Positions 31,011 through 43,176 are shown, counted from the first letter of the stretch. The stretch is 64,000 nucleotides of DNA from Gammaproteobacteria bacterium (GCA_947457195.1 CANGUU010000002.1:1-64000); one strand, 5' to 3'. Made by a program: numbers and translations. The notes: a model not told the origin generated them from the letters alone.

Positions 31011-32102
31011 TCAGACGTTGAAGCGGAAGTGCATCACATCGCCGTCCTGCACGATGTACTCCTTGCCCTCCAGGCGCCATTTGCCGGCGTCCTTGGCGCC
31101 CTGTTCGCCGCGATGTTTCACGAAGTCATCGTAGGCAACCACTTCGGCTCGAATGAAACCCTTCTCGAAGTCGGTGTGGATGACCGCCGCTGCCTTGGGG
31201 GCACTGGCGCCGATCTTGACGGTCCACGCACGCACCTCCTTTACACCGGCTGTGAAGTAGGTCTGCAGGCCGAGCAATTGGTAACCAGCGCGAATCACCC
31301 GGTCGAGGCCCGGCTCATCCATGCCGAGGTCCTGAAGAAAGGCGGTCTTGTCGTCGGCAGCCAGTTCGGCGATCTCTGCTTCGAGCTTGTTGCAGATCGC
31401 GACCACCACCGAGTGTTCGGCCGCCGCGATGTCCCGTACTTTGTCGAGGTAGGGATTGTCGCTGAAACCCTTTTCATCGACGTTGGCGATGTACATGGTG
31501 GGTTTGGCGGTGAGCAAGTGGTAGGGCTGCAATGCCGCCTGCTCCTCGCGATCGAGATCCAGGCTCCGCACCGGCCGACCCTGATCCAGATGGGCCCGCA
31601 CCCGGGTCAGCACATCGCGCGCACGCATGGCGTCCTTGTCCTGACCCTTGGCCGCCTTGGTGGCACGGTCGAGACCTTTCTCTACCGTCTCGAGGTCAGC
31701 CAGCGCCAGCTCGGTGTTGATGACCTCGATGTCGTTTGCCGGGTTGATGGTGTTGGCCACATGGATGACGTTGTCGTCGACAAAGCAGCGCACCACATGC
31801 GCGATGGCGTCGCACTCGCGGATGTTGGCGAGGAACTTGTTGCCAAGACCCTCACCTTTGGAGGCCCCCGCCACCAGGCCGGCAATGTCGACGAACTCGA
31901 CGGCCGTCGGTACGACTTTTTCCGGTTTGACGATCTCCGCCAACGCGTTCAAGCGGTGATCCGGGACTGGCACGATGCCCGAGTTGGGCTCGATGGTGCA
32001 AAAGGGGAAGTTTTCCGCGGCGATACCGGCTTGGGTGAGCGCGTTGAACAGGGTGGATTTACCCACGTTGGGCAAGCCAACGATGCCGCATTTGATGCCC
32101 AT
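31011..32102 (-). CDS. ychF: Redox-responsive P-loop ATPase YchF/OLA1
   Basis: This 363-residue Obg-family protein has [21 protein letters not shown] (G1), [16 protein letters not shown] (switch region), [24 protein letters not shown] (G3) and a C-terminal TGS-like domain ending [10 protein letters not shown]. YchF prefers ATP to GTP and associates with ribosomes. It lies two bases after pth in the conserved prs-rplY-pth-ychF run. Confidence 0.97.
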   Translation of the reverse strand: MGIKCGIVGLPNVGKSTLFNALTQAGIAAENFPFCTIEPNSGIVPVPDHRLNALAEIVKPEKVVPTAVEFVDIAGLVAGASKGEGLGNKFLANIRECDAIAHVVRCFVDDNVIHVANTINPANDIEVINTELALADLETVEKGLDRATKAAKGQDKDAMRARDVLTRVRAHLDQGRPVRSLDLDREEQAALQPYHLLTAKPTMYIANVDEKGFSDNPYLDKVRDIAAAEHSVVVAICNKLEAEIAELAADDKTAFLQDLGMDEPGLDRVIRAGYQLLGLQTYFTAGVKEVRAWTVKIGASAPKAAAVIHTDFEKGFIRAEVVAYDDFVKHRGEQGAKDAGKWRLEGKEYIVQDGDVMHFRFNV

Positions 32103-32103
32103 G

Positions 32104-32736
32104 TCAGAGGTCCTTTGGCGTGGTCGAGTCGGCGCCGGAGTCTGGCGTTGCCGGCTTGGGGGTGGTGTGGAGCTGGTTCATGGCCAGTTGCAGCTTGCCC
32201 TGCACGAGCAAGGGCAGCACCGCGAGCGCTTTGTGGAATTCTTCGTCGATCAGTGCCTGCTCCGCTCTGCTGAAGTCCCCAAGCACGTGCCCCAGTACTT
32301 TGTCGGCGTGACCGGGGTGGCCGATACCCAGCCTCAGCCGCAGGAAGTCAGCGGAGCCCAGTGCGCGGATGATGTCGCGTACGCCGTTGTGGCCCCCGTG
32401 GCCGCCGCCGGATTTCAGGCGGGTGGTGCCGAGCGGCAGATCGAGTTCGTCGTAGGCCACCAGAATCTGCGCAGGCTCCAGCTTGTAGAACTGAGCCATC
32501 GGCTGCACGGCATCGCCGCTTTTGTTCATGAACGTGCTGGGGAAGAGCAGGCGGACTTCCTGTCCGCCGATGTCGACCCTGCCGACCTGACCCTTGAAAC
32601 GGGCCTCGGGGCGGAGGCTGCCGCGCTGTGAGTGCACCAGCGCGGCGAGGAGCAGGGCGCCGGCATTGTGACGATTGGCTTCATACTGCGGGCCCGGGTT
32701 ACCGAGGCCCACGATCATCGCAATGCCGTTGCTCAT
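32104..32736 (-). CDS. pth: Peptidyl-tRNA hydrolase
   Basis: The 210-residue enzyme frees tRNA from peptidyl-tRNA dropped by ribosomes. [23 protein letters not shown] contains the catalytic histidine and Asn. FMNKSGDAV and [27 protein letters not shown] are the other family blocks. The C-terminus has an extra Thr/Pro-rich tail of about 15 residues. Confidence 0.96.
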   Translation of the reverse strand: MSNGIAMIVGLGNPGPQYEANRHNAGALLLAALVHSQRGSLRPEARFKGQVGRVDIGGQEVRLLFPSTFMNKSGDAVQPMAQFYKLEPAQILVAYDELDLPLGTTRLKSGGGHGGHNGVRDIIRALGSADFLRLRLGIGHPGHADKVLGHVLGDFSRAEQALIDEEFHKALAVLPLLVQGKLQLAMNQLHTTPKPATPDSGADSTTPKDL

Positions 32737-32762
32737 GACCCTGGGGGTTCAGCGGTGCAGGC

Positions 32763-33440
32763 TTACTTCTTGGCCGGAGCCTTGGCAGGAGCTGCCTTGG
32801 CAGCCGCTGGCGCAGCGGCAGGCGTGGCAGCTGCCGCCGCCGGGGCATCTTCTTTTCTCAGCAGGTTGATGGAGACGACGGCGAGATCGCCGCTGGCACC
32901 ATGGCTCAGTGACACACTGCGAACGCCTTCCGGCAGTTTGAGGTCCGAGATATGCAGGGACTGGCCGAGACCGAGACCCGCGATATCCACCTCGATGAAG
33001 GGAGGCAGATTCTTCGGCAGGCACGTGATTTCCAGTTCGGTCATCAGGTGGGAAACGATGCCCCCGCCCTGTTTGACGCCGATGGAGCTGGCCTCATTGA
33101 GGAAGTGCAGCGGCACATTGATGTGCAGTTCCACATCGTCCTGCACGCGCTGGAAGTCGGCATGCAGGATACGCGGCTGGGCCGGATGGCGCTGCAGGTC
33201 CTTGATGATGGCACTTTCGGCAGTGCCCTCGATGTTGAGGGTAATGATGGAGGTGAAGAACACCTCGTTCTGCACGGCATGCGCAAGATCCTTGTGCGTC
33301 ACCGAGATGTTGGCCGGGGCCTTGCCGCCGCCGTAAAGAATGGCGGGCACTGCGGCTTCGCTCCGGCGCAGGCGGCGGCTCGCACCTTTCCCTGCGGCTG
33401 CCCTGGTTTTGGTTTCCAGGACGAACTGTTGTTTGGACAT
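32763..33440 (-). CDS. rplY: 50S ribosomal protein bL25, Ctc/TL5 form
   Basis: This 225-residue protein binds 5S rRNA. The N-terminal L25 domain (VLETKTRAAAGKGASRRLRRSEAAVPAILYGGGKAP) is followed by the TL5 beta-domain and an Ala/Lys-rich tail, so it is the long two-domain Ctc form. Start MSKQQF at 33440 is favoured over upstream codons because GAGGAAAT precedes it. It lies between prs and pth. Confidence 0.95.
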   Translation of the reverse strand: MSKQQFVLETKTRAAAGKGASRRLRRSEAAVPAILYGGGKAPANISVTHKDLAHAVQNEVFFTSIITLNIEGTAESAIIKDLQRHPAQPRILHADFQRVQDDVELHINVPLHFLNEASSIGVKQGGGIVSHLMTELEITCLPKNLPPFIEVDIAGLGLGQSLHISDLKLPEGVRSVSLSHGASGDLAVVSINLLRKEDAPAAAAATPAAAPAAAKAAPAKAPAKK

Positions 33441-33563
33441 TGTGATTTCCTCTGGCAGGGCGTCGAGCGCGACTGCCGTCATCATGATGGGCCGTAGCCC
33501 GTTGTCTCCGCGCCGGTCTGCGACCGACCGGTCGGAGGGTTTGCCTTCATTGCCCGCCGGGGA

Positions 33564-34514
33564 TCAACCTTCCTCGAACATGGCACTGACGGATTCTTCG
33601 TTGCTGACGCGGCGAATACATTCGCCGAGGTAGCGAGCCAGCGGCAGCTGCCGGATCTTGCCGCACTGCCGGCCAGCCTCGCTGAGCGGGATGGTGTCGG
33701 TAACCACCAGCGAGTCCAGCGTGGAGCTGCGGATGTTTTCGATGGCGTTGCCAGAGAGCACCGGGTGCGTACAGTACGCAACCACCTTCAGTGCGCCCTC
33801 GGCCTTGAGCGCGTCGGCGGCCTTGCAGAGCGTGCCGGCCGTATCGACCATGTCGTCGACGATCAGGCAGGTACGGTTGCGCACCTCGCCTATCAGGTGC
33901 ATCACCTCGGTTTCGTTGGCCTTGGGTCGGCGCTTGTCGATGATGGCCAGATCGGTGCCCAGCTGCTTGGCAAAGGCCCGGGCGCGCACCACGCCGCCTA
34001 TGTCGGGGGACACGACCGTGAGATTTTCGTAGTTCTGGGCGCGGACGTCTTCCACCAGCACGATCGAGCCGTAGACGTTGTCGACAGGAATGCTGAAAAA
34101 GCCCTGGATCTGCTCGGCATGCAGGTCGATGGTAAGCACGCGGTTGATGCCGGCTGCCCCCATCATGTCGGCTACCACCTTGGCACTGATCGGAACGCGC
34201 GCGGAGCGCACACGACGATCCTGCCGCGCATAGCCGAAGTAGGGCACCACCGCGGTGATGCGGTCGGCAGACGAGCGATGCAGCGCATCGGCCATAAGCA
34301 GCAGTTCCATGAGATTGTCGTTGGTGGGGGAGCAGGTCGGCTGGATGATGAAGACGTCCTGACCGCGCACGTTTTCATTGAGCTCGACGTTGATTTCGCC
34401 GTCGCTGAACTTGCGCACGTTCGCGCGTCCCAGCGGAACCCCCAGCCACCGTGCCACCTTCAGCGCCAGCTCGGGATTGGCGTTGCCGCTGAAAACCATC
34501 AGGTTGTTGGCCAT
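33564..34514 (-). CDS. prs: Ribose-phosphate pyrophosphokinase
   Basis: The 316-residue enzyme makes PRPP from ribose 5-phosphate and ATP, feeding purine, pyrimidine, histidine and tryptophan synthesis. Motifs are [53 protein letters not shown] (metal-binding) and the PRPP loop [14 protein letters not shown]. The order tRNA-Gln then prs is conserved in gammaproteobacteria. Confidence 0.97.
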   Translation of the reverse strand: MANNLMVFSGNANPELALKVARWLGVPLGRANVRKFSDGEINVELNENVRGQDVFIIQPTCSPTNDNLMELLLMADALHRSSADRITAVVPYFGYARQDRRVRSARVPISAKVVADMMGAAGINRVLTIDLHAEQIQGFFSIPVDNVYGSIVLVEDVRAQNYENLTVVSPDIGGVVRARAFAKQLGTDLAIIDKRRPKANETEVMHLIGEVRNRTCLIVDDMVDTAGTLCKAADALKAEGALKVVAYCTHPVLSGNAIENIRSSTLDSLVVTDTIPLSEAGRQCGKIRQLPLARYLGECIRRVSNEESVSAMFEEG

Positions 34515-34544
34515 GGGGAGTGTTTCCTGGGCGACTGTTCAAAA

Positions 34545-34619
34545 TGGCTGGGGTGGCTGGATTCGAACCAACGTATGCCAGAATCAAAATCTGGTGCCTT
34601 ACCGCTTGGCGACACCCCA
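34545..34619 (-). tRNA. tRNA-Gln (anticodon TTG)
   Basis: A 75-nt cloverleaf on the minus strand: TGGGGTG acceptor with CACCCCA, D-arm GCCAAGCGGTAAGGC, anticodon arm CAGATTTTGATTCTG with TTG, T-arm GTTCGAATC, and encoded CCA. It lies between ispE and prs, a common position. Confidence 0.96.
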
Positions 34620-34648
34620 AAATCCCTTCGTTTCGTTGTTGCCGGCTG

Positions 34649-35548
34649 TCAGGTCCCGCGTTGGGCAGCGAGGGCGTCCTGCAGAGGGGACCGGTTCACT
34701 GCCCGTGCCACGAAACCGCGGCAGCCGGGGTCGAAGTGCCGGCGGTCTGCGGCCAGCCTGGCCAGCACTGCCTCAGCGGATTCGCGACGGGTGAAGCTGG
34801 CAAACACGCTGGCCCCAGTGCCTGTCATGCGCCCCTGCACCCATGGTGTATCCGGGACATCCGCTGACGCAGCAACCTGCCGAGCCAACCAGTTTTTCGC
34901 CTGCGCAACCTGCGGAAACCGCTGGAAGGCAACCGCCTCGCAGTCGTTCCGGCTACCCCAAAACGGAAAGGCGCGCATTGTGGTGGAGCCCCCATTTCTT
35001 GTCAATTCGGGGTGCTGGAAAATTTCCCGCGTCGAGATGCTGCAAGACGGGGTGAGCACCAGGTACCAGTGTTCGGGAAGCTGCTGATTTTCCAGTATTT
35101 CACCCACACCGAAAGCCAGCGCAGTCTGTCCGTTCACGAACACCGGAACGTCAGCGCCGAGCTGCAGACCCAGGCTGCAGAGCGAGGGGATGTCGAGGCC
35201 GCAGTCCCACAGTGCATTGAGGCCCAGCAGGGTGGTCGCAGCATCCGAACTGCCACCGCCAAGGCCACTGCCAGCCGGTACCCGCTTGTCGAGGTGAATC
35301 CGGCACTGCGCCGGGCGGCGCGCGTGCGGCTGCAACAGACGGGCAGCCCGCAGCACAAGGTTGTCCTCGGTCAGAAGTGACGCTTCCTTGCAGGTGAGGG
35401 TGAGGCCGGGGCCCACGGGGTCGAATTGCAGGAGGTCACCGTGGTCCAGTAGCTGGAACAGGGTTTCCAGCGTGTGATAGCCATCCGCCCTGCGACCGGT
35501 CACATGCAGGAAGAGGTTGAGCTTGAGGGGGGCCGGCAGGGTCAGCAT
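34649..35548 (-). CDS. ispE: 4-diphosphocytidyl-2-C-methyl-D-erythritol kinase
   Basis: The 299-residue GHMP kinase phosphorylates CDP-ME in the MEP isoprenoid pathway. PAPLKLNLFLHVTGRRADGYHTLETLFQ is the family N-terminus, KRVPAGSGLGGGSSDAATTL the ATP-binding GHMP motif, and GRMTGTGASVFASF the third motif. ATG 35548 is used; an upstream TTG would add two residues. The lolB stop precedes it by 14 bases. Confidence 0.96.
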   Translation of the reverse strand: MLTLPAPLKLNLFLHVTGRRADGYHTLETLFQLLDHGDLLQFDPVGPGLTLTCKEASLLTEDNLVLRAARLLQPHARRPAQCRIHLDKRVPAGSGLGGGSSDAATTLLGLNALWDCGLDIPSLCSLGLQLGADVPVFVNGQTALAFGVGEILENQQLPEHWYLVLTPSCSISTREIFQHPELTRNGGSTTMRAFPFWGSRNDCEAVAFQRFPQVAQAKNWLARQVAASADVPDTPWVQGRMTGTGASVFASFTRRESAEAVLARLAADRRHFDPGCRGFVARAVNRSPLQDALAAQRGT

Positions 35549-35562
35549 TGCCAAGGTTGCGT

Positions 35563-36213
35563 TCAGGGTGGGGACAGCTGCCAGTCGCTGACCAGAAAGG
35601 TCAGCAGCAGACTGCCAGTTGCAGTCGCCGTCGACAGCCGTATCCGGCCCGGCAGAGGCAGACCGGCCACCGGCAGGTAGCGGTCGTAACTGAGGTCCCA
35701 GCGCTGACCTTCCGCATCCGTTTGCTGCAGGGTCAGCAGCAGATTGGCAGCATCCAGCTCGGTACCCGCCCGCAGGCCCGGTGCCGGCAGTCCGCGTACC
35801 CAGTACTGGAGATTTCCGGCGGGAAAGTCGAAGTTGAGGTAATCACGCGTGAGCGCCTGCAGGTTCGGCAGCTGGACCGGCGCCTGGCCCGCCCGCTCGA
35901 GCACCAGCCCGGCATCACTGCCCTGCAGGCGGGTGCTGCCAAGCGGGAGCAGCGACCCGCGCAAGGTGATGTCGAAGCGCTCGTCGTGCTGGTGCCAGTC
36001 GATGGTCACCGTGCTGGAGTCATTGCCTTGCCGTATGGCCAGGCGGCCTTCGAGCCGCCAGTTTGCATGGGCCAGCACCGCCGCCTGATGCTGGCGGAAA
36101 TCAGGGTTGCCGAGGAGGGGTCCGGCCGCAGGTGGCGTGGCGCAGCTGCCAAGCAGCAGGCCTGCGAGCACGGCCAGAAGGAGAAGCCTGCAGCGTTGAT
36201 GGGTCGAGCGCAC
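35563..36213 (-). CDS. lolB: Outer-membrane lipoprotein insertase LolB
   Basis: Read from GTG 36213, this 216-residue protein has a leader with lipobox LLLGSC and a mature domain (WRLEGRLAIRQGNDSSTVTIDWHQ, then RDYLNFDFPAGNLQYWVRGLPAPG) typical of LolB, which accepts lipoproteins from LolA and inserts them in the outer membrane. Position beside ispE supports the call. GTG is preferred because the signal peptide then has normal length. Confidence 0.92.
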   Translation of the reverse strand: MRSTHQRCRLLLLAVLAGLLLGSCATPPAAGPLLGNPDFRQHQAAVLAHANWRLEGRLAIRQGNDSSTVTIDWHQHDERFDITLRGSLLPLGSTRLQGSDAGLVLERAGQAPVQLPNLQALTRDYLNFDFPAGNLQYWVRGLPAPGLRAGTELDAANLLLTLQQTDAEGQRWDLSYDRYLPVAGLPLPGRIRLSTATATGSLLLTFLVSDWQLSPP

Positions 36214-36224
36214 GCCGGGTGTCG

Positions 36225-38105
36225 TCAGAGCGTGTTGGCCGGTGCCAGCCGCTGCATGGTGCTGCGCAGAGGCGTGCTGTCCGGTTGGTTGGCGAGCGCG
36301 TCGCGCCACAAGCGGGACGCTGCACTGCGCTCACCGAGCATCCACAGTACTTCGCCGAGATGGGCGGCGACTTCTGCATCCGGGTACAACTCGTAGGCAC
36401 GCGTGAGGTTCACCTTGGCCTCCTGATAGCGCCCCAGCTTGTACTGTACCCAGCCCAGCGAGTCGATGATGGCCGGATCGTCGGGCGCCAGCGCAATGGC
36501 ACGCTCGATCAATTGCAGAGCTTCCTCGTACCGCTCGGTGCGATCAGCCAGCGTGTAACCGAGGCTGTTGTAGGCGACGGGGCTCTGCGGCTCCAGCGCG
36601 ATGATTTTGCGCAAATCGCTTTCCATCAGCACCAGATCGTTGACTTCCTGCGCCAGCACGGACCGCAGGAACAGCAGTTCTACATTGTTGGGAAAGGCCC
36701 CGATGGAATTGTTGAGTACGGTGCGGGCCTGATCGTAACGCTGGCTGCTGATCAGGGCATTGGCCTCCAGGCTGAGCAGCGGGATGTTCAGTTCGGGATT
36801 GCGGAACCGCAGATTTTGCAGGTGGGCGCGCAGTTCCTCGTAGCGGCCGCCGGCGATCATGAGATCGGCCAGATTGCGCTGTGCCTGGAGGAAGTTGCTG
36901 CCCGCGCGGACCAGCAGATAGTGATCGACGGCAGCGGCAGGCTGGTTTTCCTGCGTGTCGATGAAGCCCAGGAAATAATGGGCGTCGTCGAGGCGCTGGC
37001 CATTGGCCACCAGAAGCTGCAGGTAGTTGCGGGCATCCGCAAACAGGTTGACTTCGAGACTCAGCAGGGCCAGCGAGTAAAGCAGTTCGTAGTCCTTGGG
37101 ATTCTGCTCGACCAGCAGAGCGAACTGGGCCTTGGCGGCGCCATAGTCGCGCTCGGCGATCAGGCGGCGACCCCACAGGTAGCGCAGTTCCTTGTGCTCA
37201 GGGTACTGCTTGACGCCTTGCTCCAGTCGTCTGCGCGCTTTGTCGCCCTGCTGCAGTTGATCCAGCAGCTGTATCTCGAGGACGGCCAGATCCGGGGGCT
37301 TGATGAATTCCTGCCCCGGCTCTGCCGGCAAACCCTCACGCCTGCTGAGTTCGCGCTGCAGATTCTGCAACTGCTCGAGGGCGGGCTCCGGCTGCTTGTT
37401 GACCTGATAGAGGTGGGCAAGACCCAGTCGCAGGCTGTCTTGCTGCGGGAATTCCCGTAGCAACATGTCGAAATCGTCGATGAGACCGTCCAGCAGCACG
37501 AAGCCACCGTTACCGTTCACGGCGGCAACGCGGGCCGACAGCAGCCTGAAGTCCACGCGATTGCCCTTGCGCAGCAGGATCTCGAACTGATCGAAGGCGT
37601 CGCGGAAGCGGGACTGCGATACGAGTTCCATGGCGATGGTCTGTCGCGCTTCGACCGACTCAGGCTCCTGCAGGAGCCAGAGCTCCGCCATCTCGATGGC
37701 GAGCGCCGGCTGCCGCGTCAGCGCAGCCACCCGCGCTACGCGCTGCAGCATGCTGATGTTGTTCGTTTCCCGGGCAAGTGCGGCATAGTCGGTCAACGCC
37801 TGACCGAACTGACCGCGCTGCAGCGCCAGCTCTGCGACGATGGCGCGCGCCAACTGGTCTTCGGTGAAGTTGCCGTAGCGGATTTCCGGCGGCGCTGGCT
37901 CGACGGCGGGTGTGGTTGCAGGCTCTTCCCCGCGCGGCTGGGGGAGGGGGGAATTCGCGGCGACAGCGTCGGACCCGGCGGGCGACGGCGCCAGCGACGC
38001 GCAACCGGCCAAGAGGGAAGCCGCCACGCCCAACAGCAGTCCGCTCAGCCAACACCTGGTGCTGCCGGCCACGATTACGCGCGATTTCCTGCCGATACGC
38101 CTCAT
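36225..38105 (-). CDS. TPR-repeat lipoprotein
   Basis: The 626-residue protein has a basic leader and lipobox LLAGCAS, so it should be a lipoprotein. A Pro-rich linker is followed by many tetratricopeptide repeats from about residue 75 to the end, for example [39 protein letters not shown]. It occupies the place of Pseudomonas PA4667 between hemA and lolB. It ends 11 bases before lolB and is probably translated with it. Its partner proteins are unknown. Confidence 0.9.
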   Translation of the reverse strand: MRRIGRKSRVIVAGSTRCWLSGLLLGVAASLLAGCASLAPSPAGSDAVAANSPLPQPRGEEPATTPAVEPAPPEIRYGNFTEDQLARAIVAELALQRGQFGQALTDYAALARETNNISMLQRVARVAALTRQPALAIEMAELWLLQEPESVEARQTIAMELVSQSRFRDAFDQFEILLRKGNRVDFRLLSARVAAVNGNGGFVLLDGLIDDFDMLLREFPQQDSLRLGLAHLYQVNKQPEPALEQLQNLQRELSRREGLPAEPGQEFIKPPDLAVLEIQLLDQLQQGDKARRRLEQGVKQYPEHKELRYLWGRRLIAERDYGAAKAQFALLVEQNPKDYELLYSLALLSLEVNLFADARNYLQLLVANGQRLDDAHYFLGFIDTQENQPAAAVDHYLLVRAGSNFLQAQRNLADLMIAGGRYEELRAHLQNLRFRNPELNIPLLSLEANALISSQRYDQARTVLNNSIGAFPNNVELLFLRSVLAQEVNDLVLMESDLRKIIALEPQSPVAYNSLGYTLADRTERYEEALQLIERAIALAPDDPAIIDSLGWVQYKLGRYQEAKVNLTRAYELYPDAEVAAHLGEVLWMLGERSAASRLWRDALANQPDSTPLRSTMQRLAPANTL

Positions 38106-38183
38106 GGAACGAGTATAGCCACAGCGCTGGCCGACCCACAATCAGGGTGTAAAATGATCGGCGTCATTCCGCTGGCCTCCCCC

Positions 38184-39508
38184 ATGACCCTGCTGGTGCT
38201 CGGCATCAACCACAACACTGCCACCGTTGCCGTGCGCGAGAGAGTCGCGTTCGCCCCGGAGTTGATGCAGGAGGCCTTGCAGCAGGCCTGTGTGAGAGCC
38301 GGCCTTGCCGAAGTCGCCATTTTGTCCACCTGCAACCGGACCGAGGTCTATGCCGTGCCCGAGCGCCAGCCCGAGTCCGTGGAAGGTGGAGAAGCGCCGG
38401 CGGCTGCCCTCTGTCGCTGGCTTTGTGACTACCATGGCTTGCGGGCCGAGGATCTCGGCCCGGTACTCTACTGCCATGCGGACGAAGCTGGCGTCCGCCA
38501 CCTGATGCGCGTGGCCAGCGGCCTGGACTCCCTGGTGCTGGGTGAGCCCCAGATTCTCGGGCAGATCAAGAGTGCGTATGCCGTTGCCCAGGAGGCGGCC
38601 ACGCTCGGCACCCATTTGCATCGGACCTTCGAGGAGGTATTCGCCGTCGCCAAGCAGGTGCGCACCGAGACAGCCATCGGCGAGAACCCGGTATCGGTGG
38701 CGTTTGCCGCCGTGACTCTGGCCCAGCAGATCTTCAGCGATATCCAACAGGCTTCTGCCCTCATGATCGGCGCCGGTCGCACCATTGAACTCGTGGTCCA
38801 GCATCTGCGGCAGGCGGGCGTGCGTCACATCGTGGTCGCCAACCGGACGTTGACCAATGCCCGCGAGCTTTCCCGCAAGTACGGAGTGCGCGAGGTGCTG
38901 CTGTCCGACATCCCCGAAGTGCTGGAAAGCACGGATATCGTCGTGTCATCCACCGCCAGCCAGTTGCCGATCCTCGGCAAGGGCGCCGTGGAGCGGGCGC
39001 TGAGGGCAAGGAAGCACAAACCGATCTTCATGGTCGATCTCGCGGTGCCGCGCGACATCGAGGCAGAAGTGGCCGATCTCGAGGACGTGTATCTCTACAC
39101 GGTAGACGACCTGCGGTCCGTCATCGATGAAGGGCTGCGCAATCGCCAGGAAGCCGCCCGTGAGGCTGAGCTCATCATCGAACAGGGTGTGGAAGCCTTC
39201 CGGCGCAAGCAGCGGGGGCTTGGCATCGTGGCGACGCTGCGTTCGTTCCGCGAAAAGTCAGAACAGCTGAGGGATGCCGAAGTCGACAAAGCCCTCAGGT
39301 CGCTGGAGAAGGGCGGCGACCCGCGCGACGTGGTGAGGGAGTTGGCACGCCTGCTGACCAACAAGCTCCTGCACGCACCCAGTGTGCAGATGAAGAAGGC
39401 CAGTGCCGATGGCCGCGAGGAACTCATCCACCTGGCGGAGCAATTGTTCGAACTCGAAGCCAGCAACGAGGCCAGCACGGCAGGCGAGCCTGCGCGGTTG
39501 CGGCAGCC

Positions 39509-39512
<4 letters not shown>
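38184..39512 (+). CDS. hemA: Glutamyl-tRNA reductase
   Basis: The 442-residue enzyme reduces glutamyl-tRNA to glutamate-1-semialdehyde, the first committed step of haem synthesis. [20 protein letters not shown] is the N-terminus, [12 protein letters not shown] carries the catalytic cysteine, and [14 protein letters not shown] is the glutamate-recognition block. An NADPH domain ([15 protein letters not shown]) and a C-terminal dimerisation helix follow. The stop overlaps prfA by four bases (ATGA). Confidence 0.97.
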
Positions 39513-40593
<1,081 letters not shown>

Positions 40594-40594
<1 letters not shown>

Positions 40595-41439
40595 TGGTCA
40601 CGGTCGGCATGGCGTTGCGTGCAGCAGTGTCTGCACTGGAAGGCAGCGAGTCGGCAGCTCTCGACGCGCAGTTGCTGCTGGCAAAGGTGCTCGGCAAACC
40701 GCGCAGCTGGCTCTATACCTGGCCGGAGCAGCCGGTGGCTGCCAGCAGTGCCCGGGATTTCGAGGGGCTGATCCGTCGCCGGGCTGCCGGCGAGCCTGTT
40801 GCCTATTTACTGGGGTCCCGCGAATTCTGGAGCCTGTCGCTACGGGTCTCGCCGGCGGTGCTGATTCCTCGCCCGGAAACCGAAACCCTCGTCCGGGCCA
40901 CCTTGGACCTGCTGCCCCCCGGGCCCCAGCGCGTGGCGGATCTCGGCACGGGCTCCGGGGCCATCGTGCTGGCGCTGGCGCGGGAGCGGCCACACTGGGA
41001 GCTGCATGCCACCGATCGTAGCCAGGAAGCGCTGGAGCAGGCGCAGGGCAATGTCCGCGCACTCGGTCTCGCGGTACAGCTTCATCTCGGCGATTGGCTC
41101 GAAGCTTTGCCGGCGTGCCGCTTCGATGCTCTGGTCAGTAATCCGCCTTATCTGGCTGACTCCGACCCCCATCTGCTGCAGGGTGACCTGCGCTTCGAGC
41201 CGCGCTCGGCGCTGGTAGCAGCCGATGATGGCCATGGTGACCTGAACCGTTTGGCAGCCGCTGCCCCCGAGCACCTGGGAGAGGGGGGCTGGTTGCTGCT
41301 CGAACACGGCTGGCAGCAGGGCAGTGCTGTGCGTGCCCTGCTCCGCGCGCGCGGGTTCGTTGCCGTCGAGACCCGCTGCGATGAGGGCGGACGGGAACGC
41401 GTCACACTGGGGCAGTGGCCGGGAGCCGCCCATGGATGA
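40594..41439 (+). CDS. prmC: Release factor glutamine methyltransferase
   Basis: This 281-residue SAM-dependent enzyme methylates the GGQ glutamine of release factors. The SAM motif is VADLGTGSGAIVLALARE, and the catalytic NPPY motif is present in DALVSNPPYLADSD. It starts one base into the prfA stop (TGATG) and overlaps moeB by eight bases. Confidence 0.95.
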
Positions 41440-42175
41440 CGGGCAGCTCCAGCGCTACAGCCGGCAGTTGATGCTGCCGCAACTTGACGTGGCGGGGCAG
41501 GAACGGTTGCTCGCGGCGCGCGTACTTATTGTTGGTCTCGGGGGGTTGGGCTGTCCGGCGGCACTGTATCTTGCGGCCTCCGGCGTTGGTCGGCTGACGC
41601 TGATGGACCCCGATAGCGTCGAACTCTCCAACCTGCAGCGGCAGATCGCGCACCGCACGGCCGACCTGGGAGTACCCAAGGCCCAGTCAGCGCGCGCGGC
41701 GGCACTGGCACTGAATCCGACGATACAGATCGAAGCCCTCGTGCAGGCGCTGTCGGGCAAGGAACTCCAGGAACTGGTTGGGCAGCACGACGTGGTGCTG
41801 GATTGCACGGACAACTTTGCCATCCGCTTTGCGTTGAACAGTGCCTGCGTGGCGCAGCTGAGGCCATTGGTCTCGGCAGCCGCCATCCGCGTGGAGGCCC
41901 AGCTCAGCGTATTCGACGCAAGGCGCGCGGACTCACCGTGCTATCGCTGTCTGCACGTCGAGGGCGAGGAACTGGACCAGAGCTGTGCCCGCAACGGCGT
42001 GCTCGCGCCGCTGGTCGGTGTCATCGGCAGTCTGCAGGCGCTGGAGGCGGTCAAGTTGCTGTCGGGCTGCGGTGAGCCGCTGGTGGGCCGGCTGCTGCTG
42101 TTCGACGGTCTGCGCCTGGAGTGGCGGGAGCTTGGATTGAAGAAAAACCCACAATGCCCGGTGTGCGCCAATTGA
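41432..42175 (+). CDS. moeB: Molybdopterin-synthase/ThiS adenylyltransferase (MoeB/ThiF)
   Basis: The 247-residue E1-like enzyme adenylates the C-terminus of MoaD or ThiS. The nucleotide motif VLIVGLGGLGCPAALYLAASGVG and the Arg-rich SNLQRQIAHRTADLG block are clear. Two CxxC zinc pairs (PCYRCLH, CPVCAN) are present. MoeB and ThiF cannot be told apart here. The same prfA-prmC-moeB order occurs in Pseudomonas. Confidence 0.9.
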   Translation: MDDGQLQRYSRQLMLPQLDVAGQERLLAARVLIVGLGGLGCPAALYLAASGVGRLTLMDPDSVELSNLQRQIAHRTADLGVPKAQSARAAALALNPTIQIEALVQALSGKELQELVGQHDVVLDCTDNFAIRFALNSACVAQLRPLVSAAAIRVEAQLSVFDARRADSPCYRCLHVEGEELDQSCARNGVLAPLVGVIGSLQALEAVKLLSGCGEPLVGRLLLFDGLRLEWRELGLKKNPQCPVCAN

Positions 42176-42238
42176 CCGCGGCATGGCATGGCTGAAAAAA
42201 TGACCGTAGACTTCCGCACCTTCTCAGGTACTTCCTTG

Positions 42239-42841
42239 ATGTTCCCCCGAATACCGTCGTTGTCCCGTCTCCTTGTTTCCCTGCTGGTCCTCTTCCCCCT
42301 GGCTTCGCTGCCGGTGTTCGCCGCCGAGGCGGGGGGTGATTACACGCTAAGTCGCCAATACGGCAGCGTTTTCTTCCGGGTGATGTTCCAGCAGTACCTC
42401 AACATGGTCGGGCGTTTCGACCAGTATGCCGGTACGCTGTTCCTCGACCCGGAAAATCTGGCCAACTCCCGACTCATCGCCACGGTGAACATGGCCAGTC
42501 TCAACATGGCGGAGGCTGACGTCACCGAAACCCTGGTCAACAGCAGTAGCTGGTTCAATACCACCCTCTTCCCGGATGCGACTTTTACCAGCACCTCTGC
42601 GGTGGTCACCGGAGCAAACCAGGTGGATTTCGTGGGCGAGCTGGCCTTCCTCGGCAAGACCCGGCCTTGGACCCTGCACGTGACGCTTTATGGAGGCAGC
42701 GACGGCGAACTCGGCGGCAGTACGGTGGGCATGCTCGGCAATGGCACTCTGAACCGCATGGACTTCGGGCTCGACCAGTACCGCAACATGGCAGCCGACG
42801 AAGTCAACATAGAAGTCAACGTCAAGTTCAATCGCAATTAA
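42239..42841 (+). CDS. YceI-family periplasmic protein
   Basis: The 200-residue protein has a signal peptide (about residues 1-29, ending FAAEA) and a lipocalin-like YceI domain: YTLSRQYGSVFFRVMFQQYLNMVGRFDQYAGTLFLDPEN and FVGELAFLGKTRPWTLHVTL. YceI proteins bind isoprenoid-type lipids. ATG 42239 gives a normal leader; an in-frame ATG at 42188 is also possible. Confidence 0.85.
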   Translation: MFPRIPSLSRLLVSLLVLFPLASLPVFAAEAGGDYTLSRQYGSVFFRVMFQQYLNMVGRFDQYAGTLFLDPENLANSRLIATVNMASLNMAEADVTETLVNSSSWFNTTLFPDATFTSTSAVVTGANQVDFVGELAFLGKTRPWTLHVTLYGGSDGELGGSTVGMLGNGTLNRMDFGLDQYRNMAADEVNIEVNVKFNRN

Positions 42842-42853
42842 TCGAGGCCAGTG

Positions 42854-43165
42854 ATGCGTTTTGCCACCCTGTTGTTCGTTTTGTTGGGCCTTGGCGCCTG
42901 CTCGATTTCCTTTGTCAAGCTGACCCCGGCCGGCGAGAACGTCGCCATCCTGCAAGCCAGTGAGGTCACCAATTGCACCCCGAACGGCAGCACCACCGTG
43001 ACCGTGATCAGTAAAGTGGTAGTGAACCGTCAGCCAAATCGCGTTGCCGAGGAACTGCGGGTCCTTGCCCGCAACCGTGCGGCCGATCGGGGCGACGCCA
43101 TCGTTGCCATGGGTCCGGTCAGAAACGGCGAACAAACCTTCAACATTTACCAGTGCCGCCGCTGA
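42854..43165 (+). CDS. DUF4156-type small lipoprotein
   Basis: This 103-residue protein has the lipobox LGLGAC and a short mature domain with [35 protein letters not shown]. The pattern fits the DUF4156 lipoproteins of gammaproteobacteria, which have no known role. GAGG lies upstream of ATG 42854. It precedes rhlB by 11 bases. Confidence 0.75.
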   Translation: MRFATLLFVLLGLGACSISFVKLTPAGENVAILQASEVTNCTPNGSTTVTVISKVVVNRQPNRVAEELRVLARNRAADRGDAIVAMGPVRNGEQTFNIYQCRR

Positions 43166-43176
43166 AAGGTCCCCCG

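Noticed and set aside
31029-32273. Long open frame (414 codons) opposite ychF
   Set aside because: It lies antisense to a clear ychF gene, has no recognisable motif, and is explained by codon bias in G+C-rich DNA.
33765-35087. 440-codon frame on the plus strand across prs, tRNA-Gln and ispE
   Set aside because: It runs through a tRNA gene and opposite two certain genes; no ribosome binding site or family match.
42188-42238. Upstream ATG for the YceI-family protein
   Set aside because: It would put 17 polar residues before the signal peptide; ATG 42239 gives a normal leader, although the longer form is not excluded.
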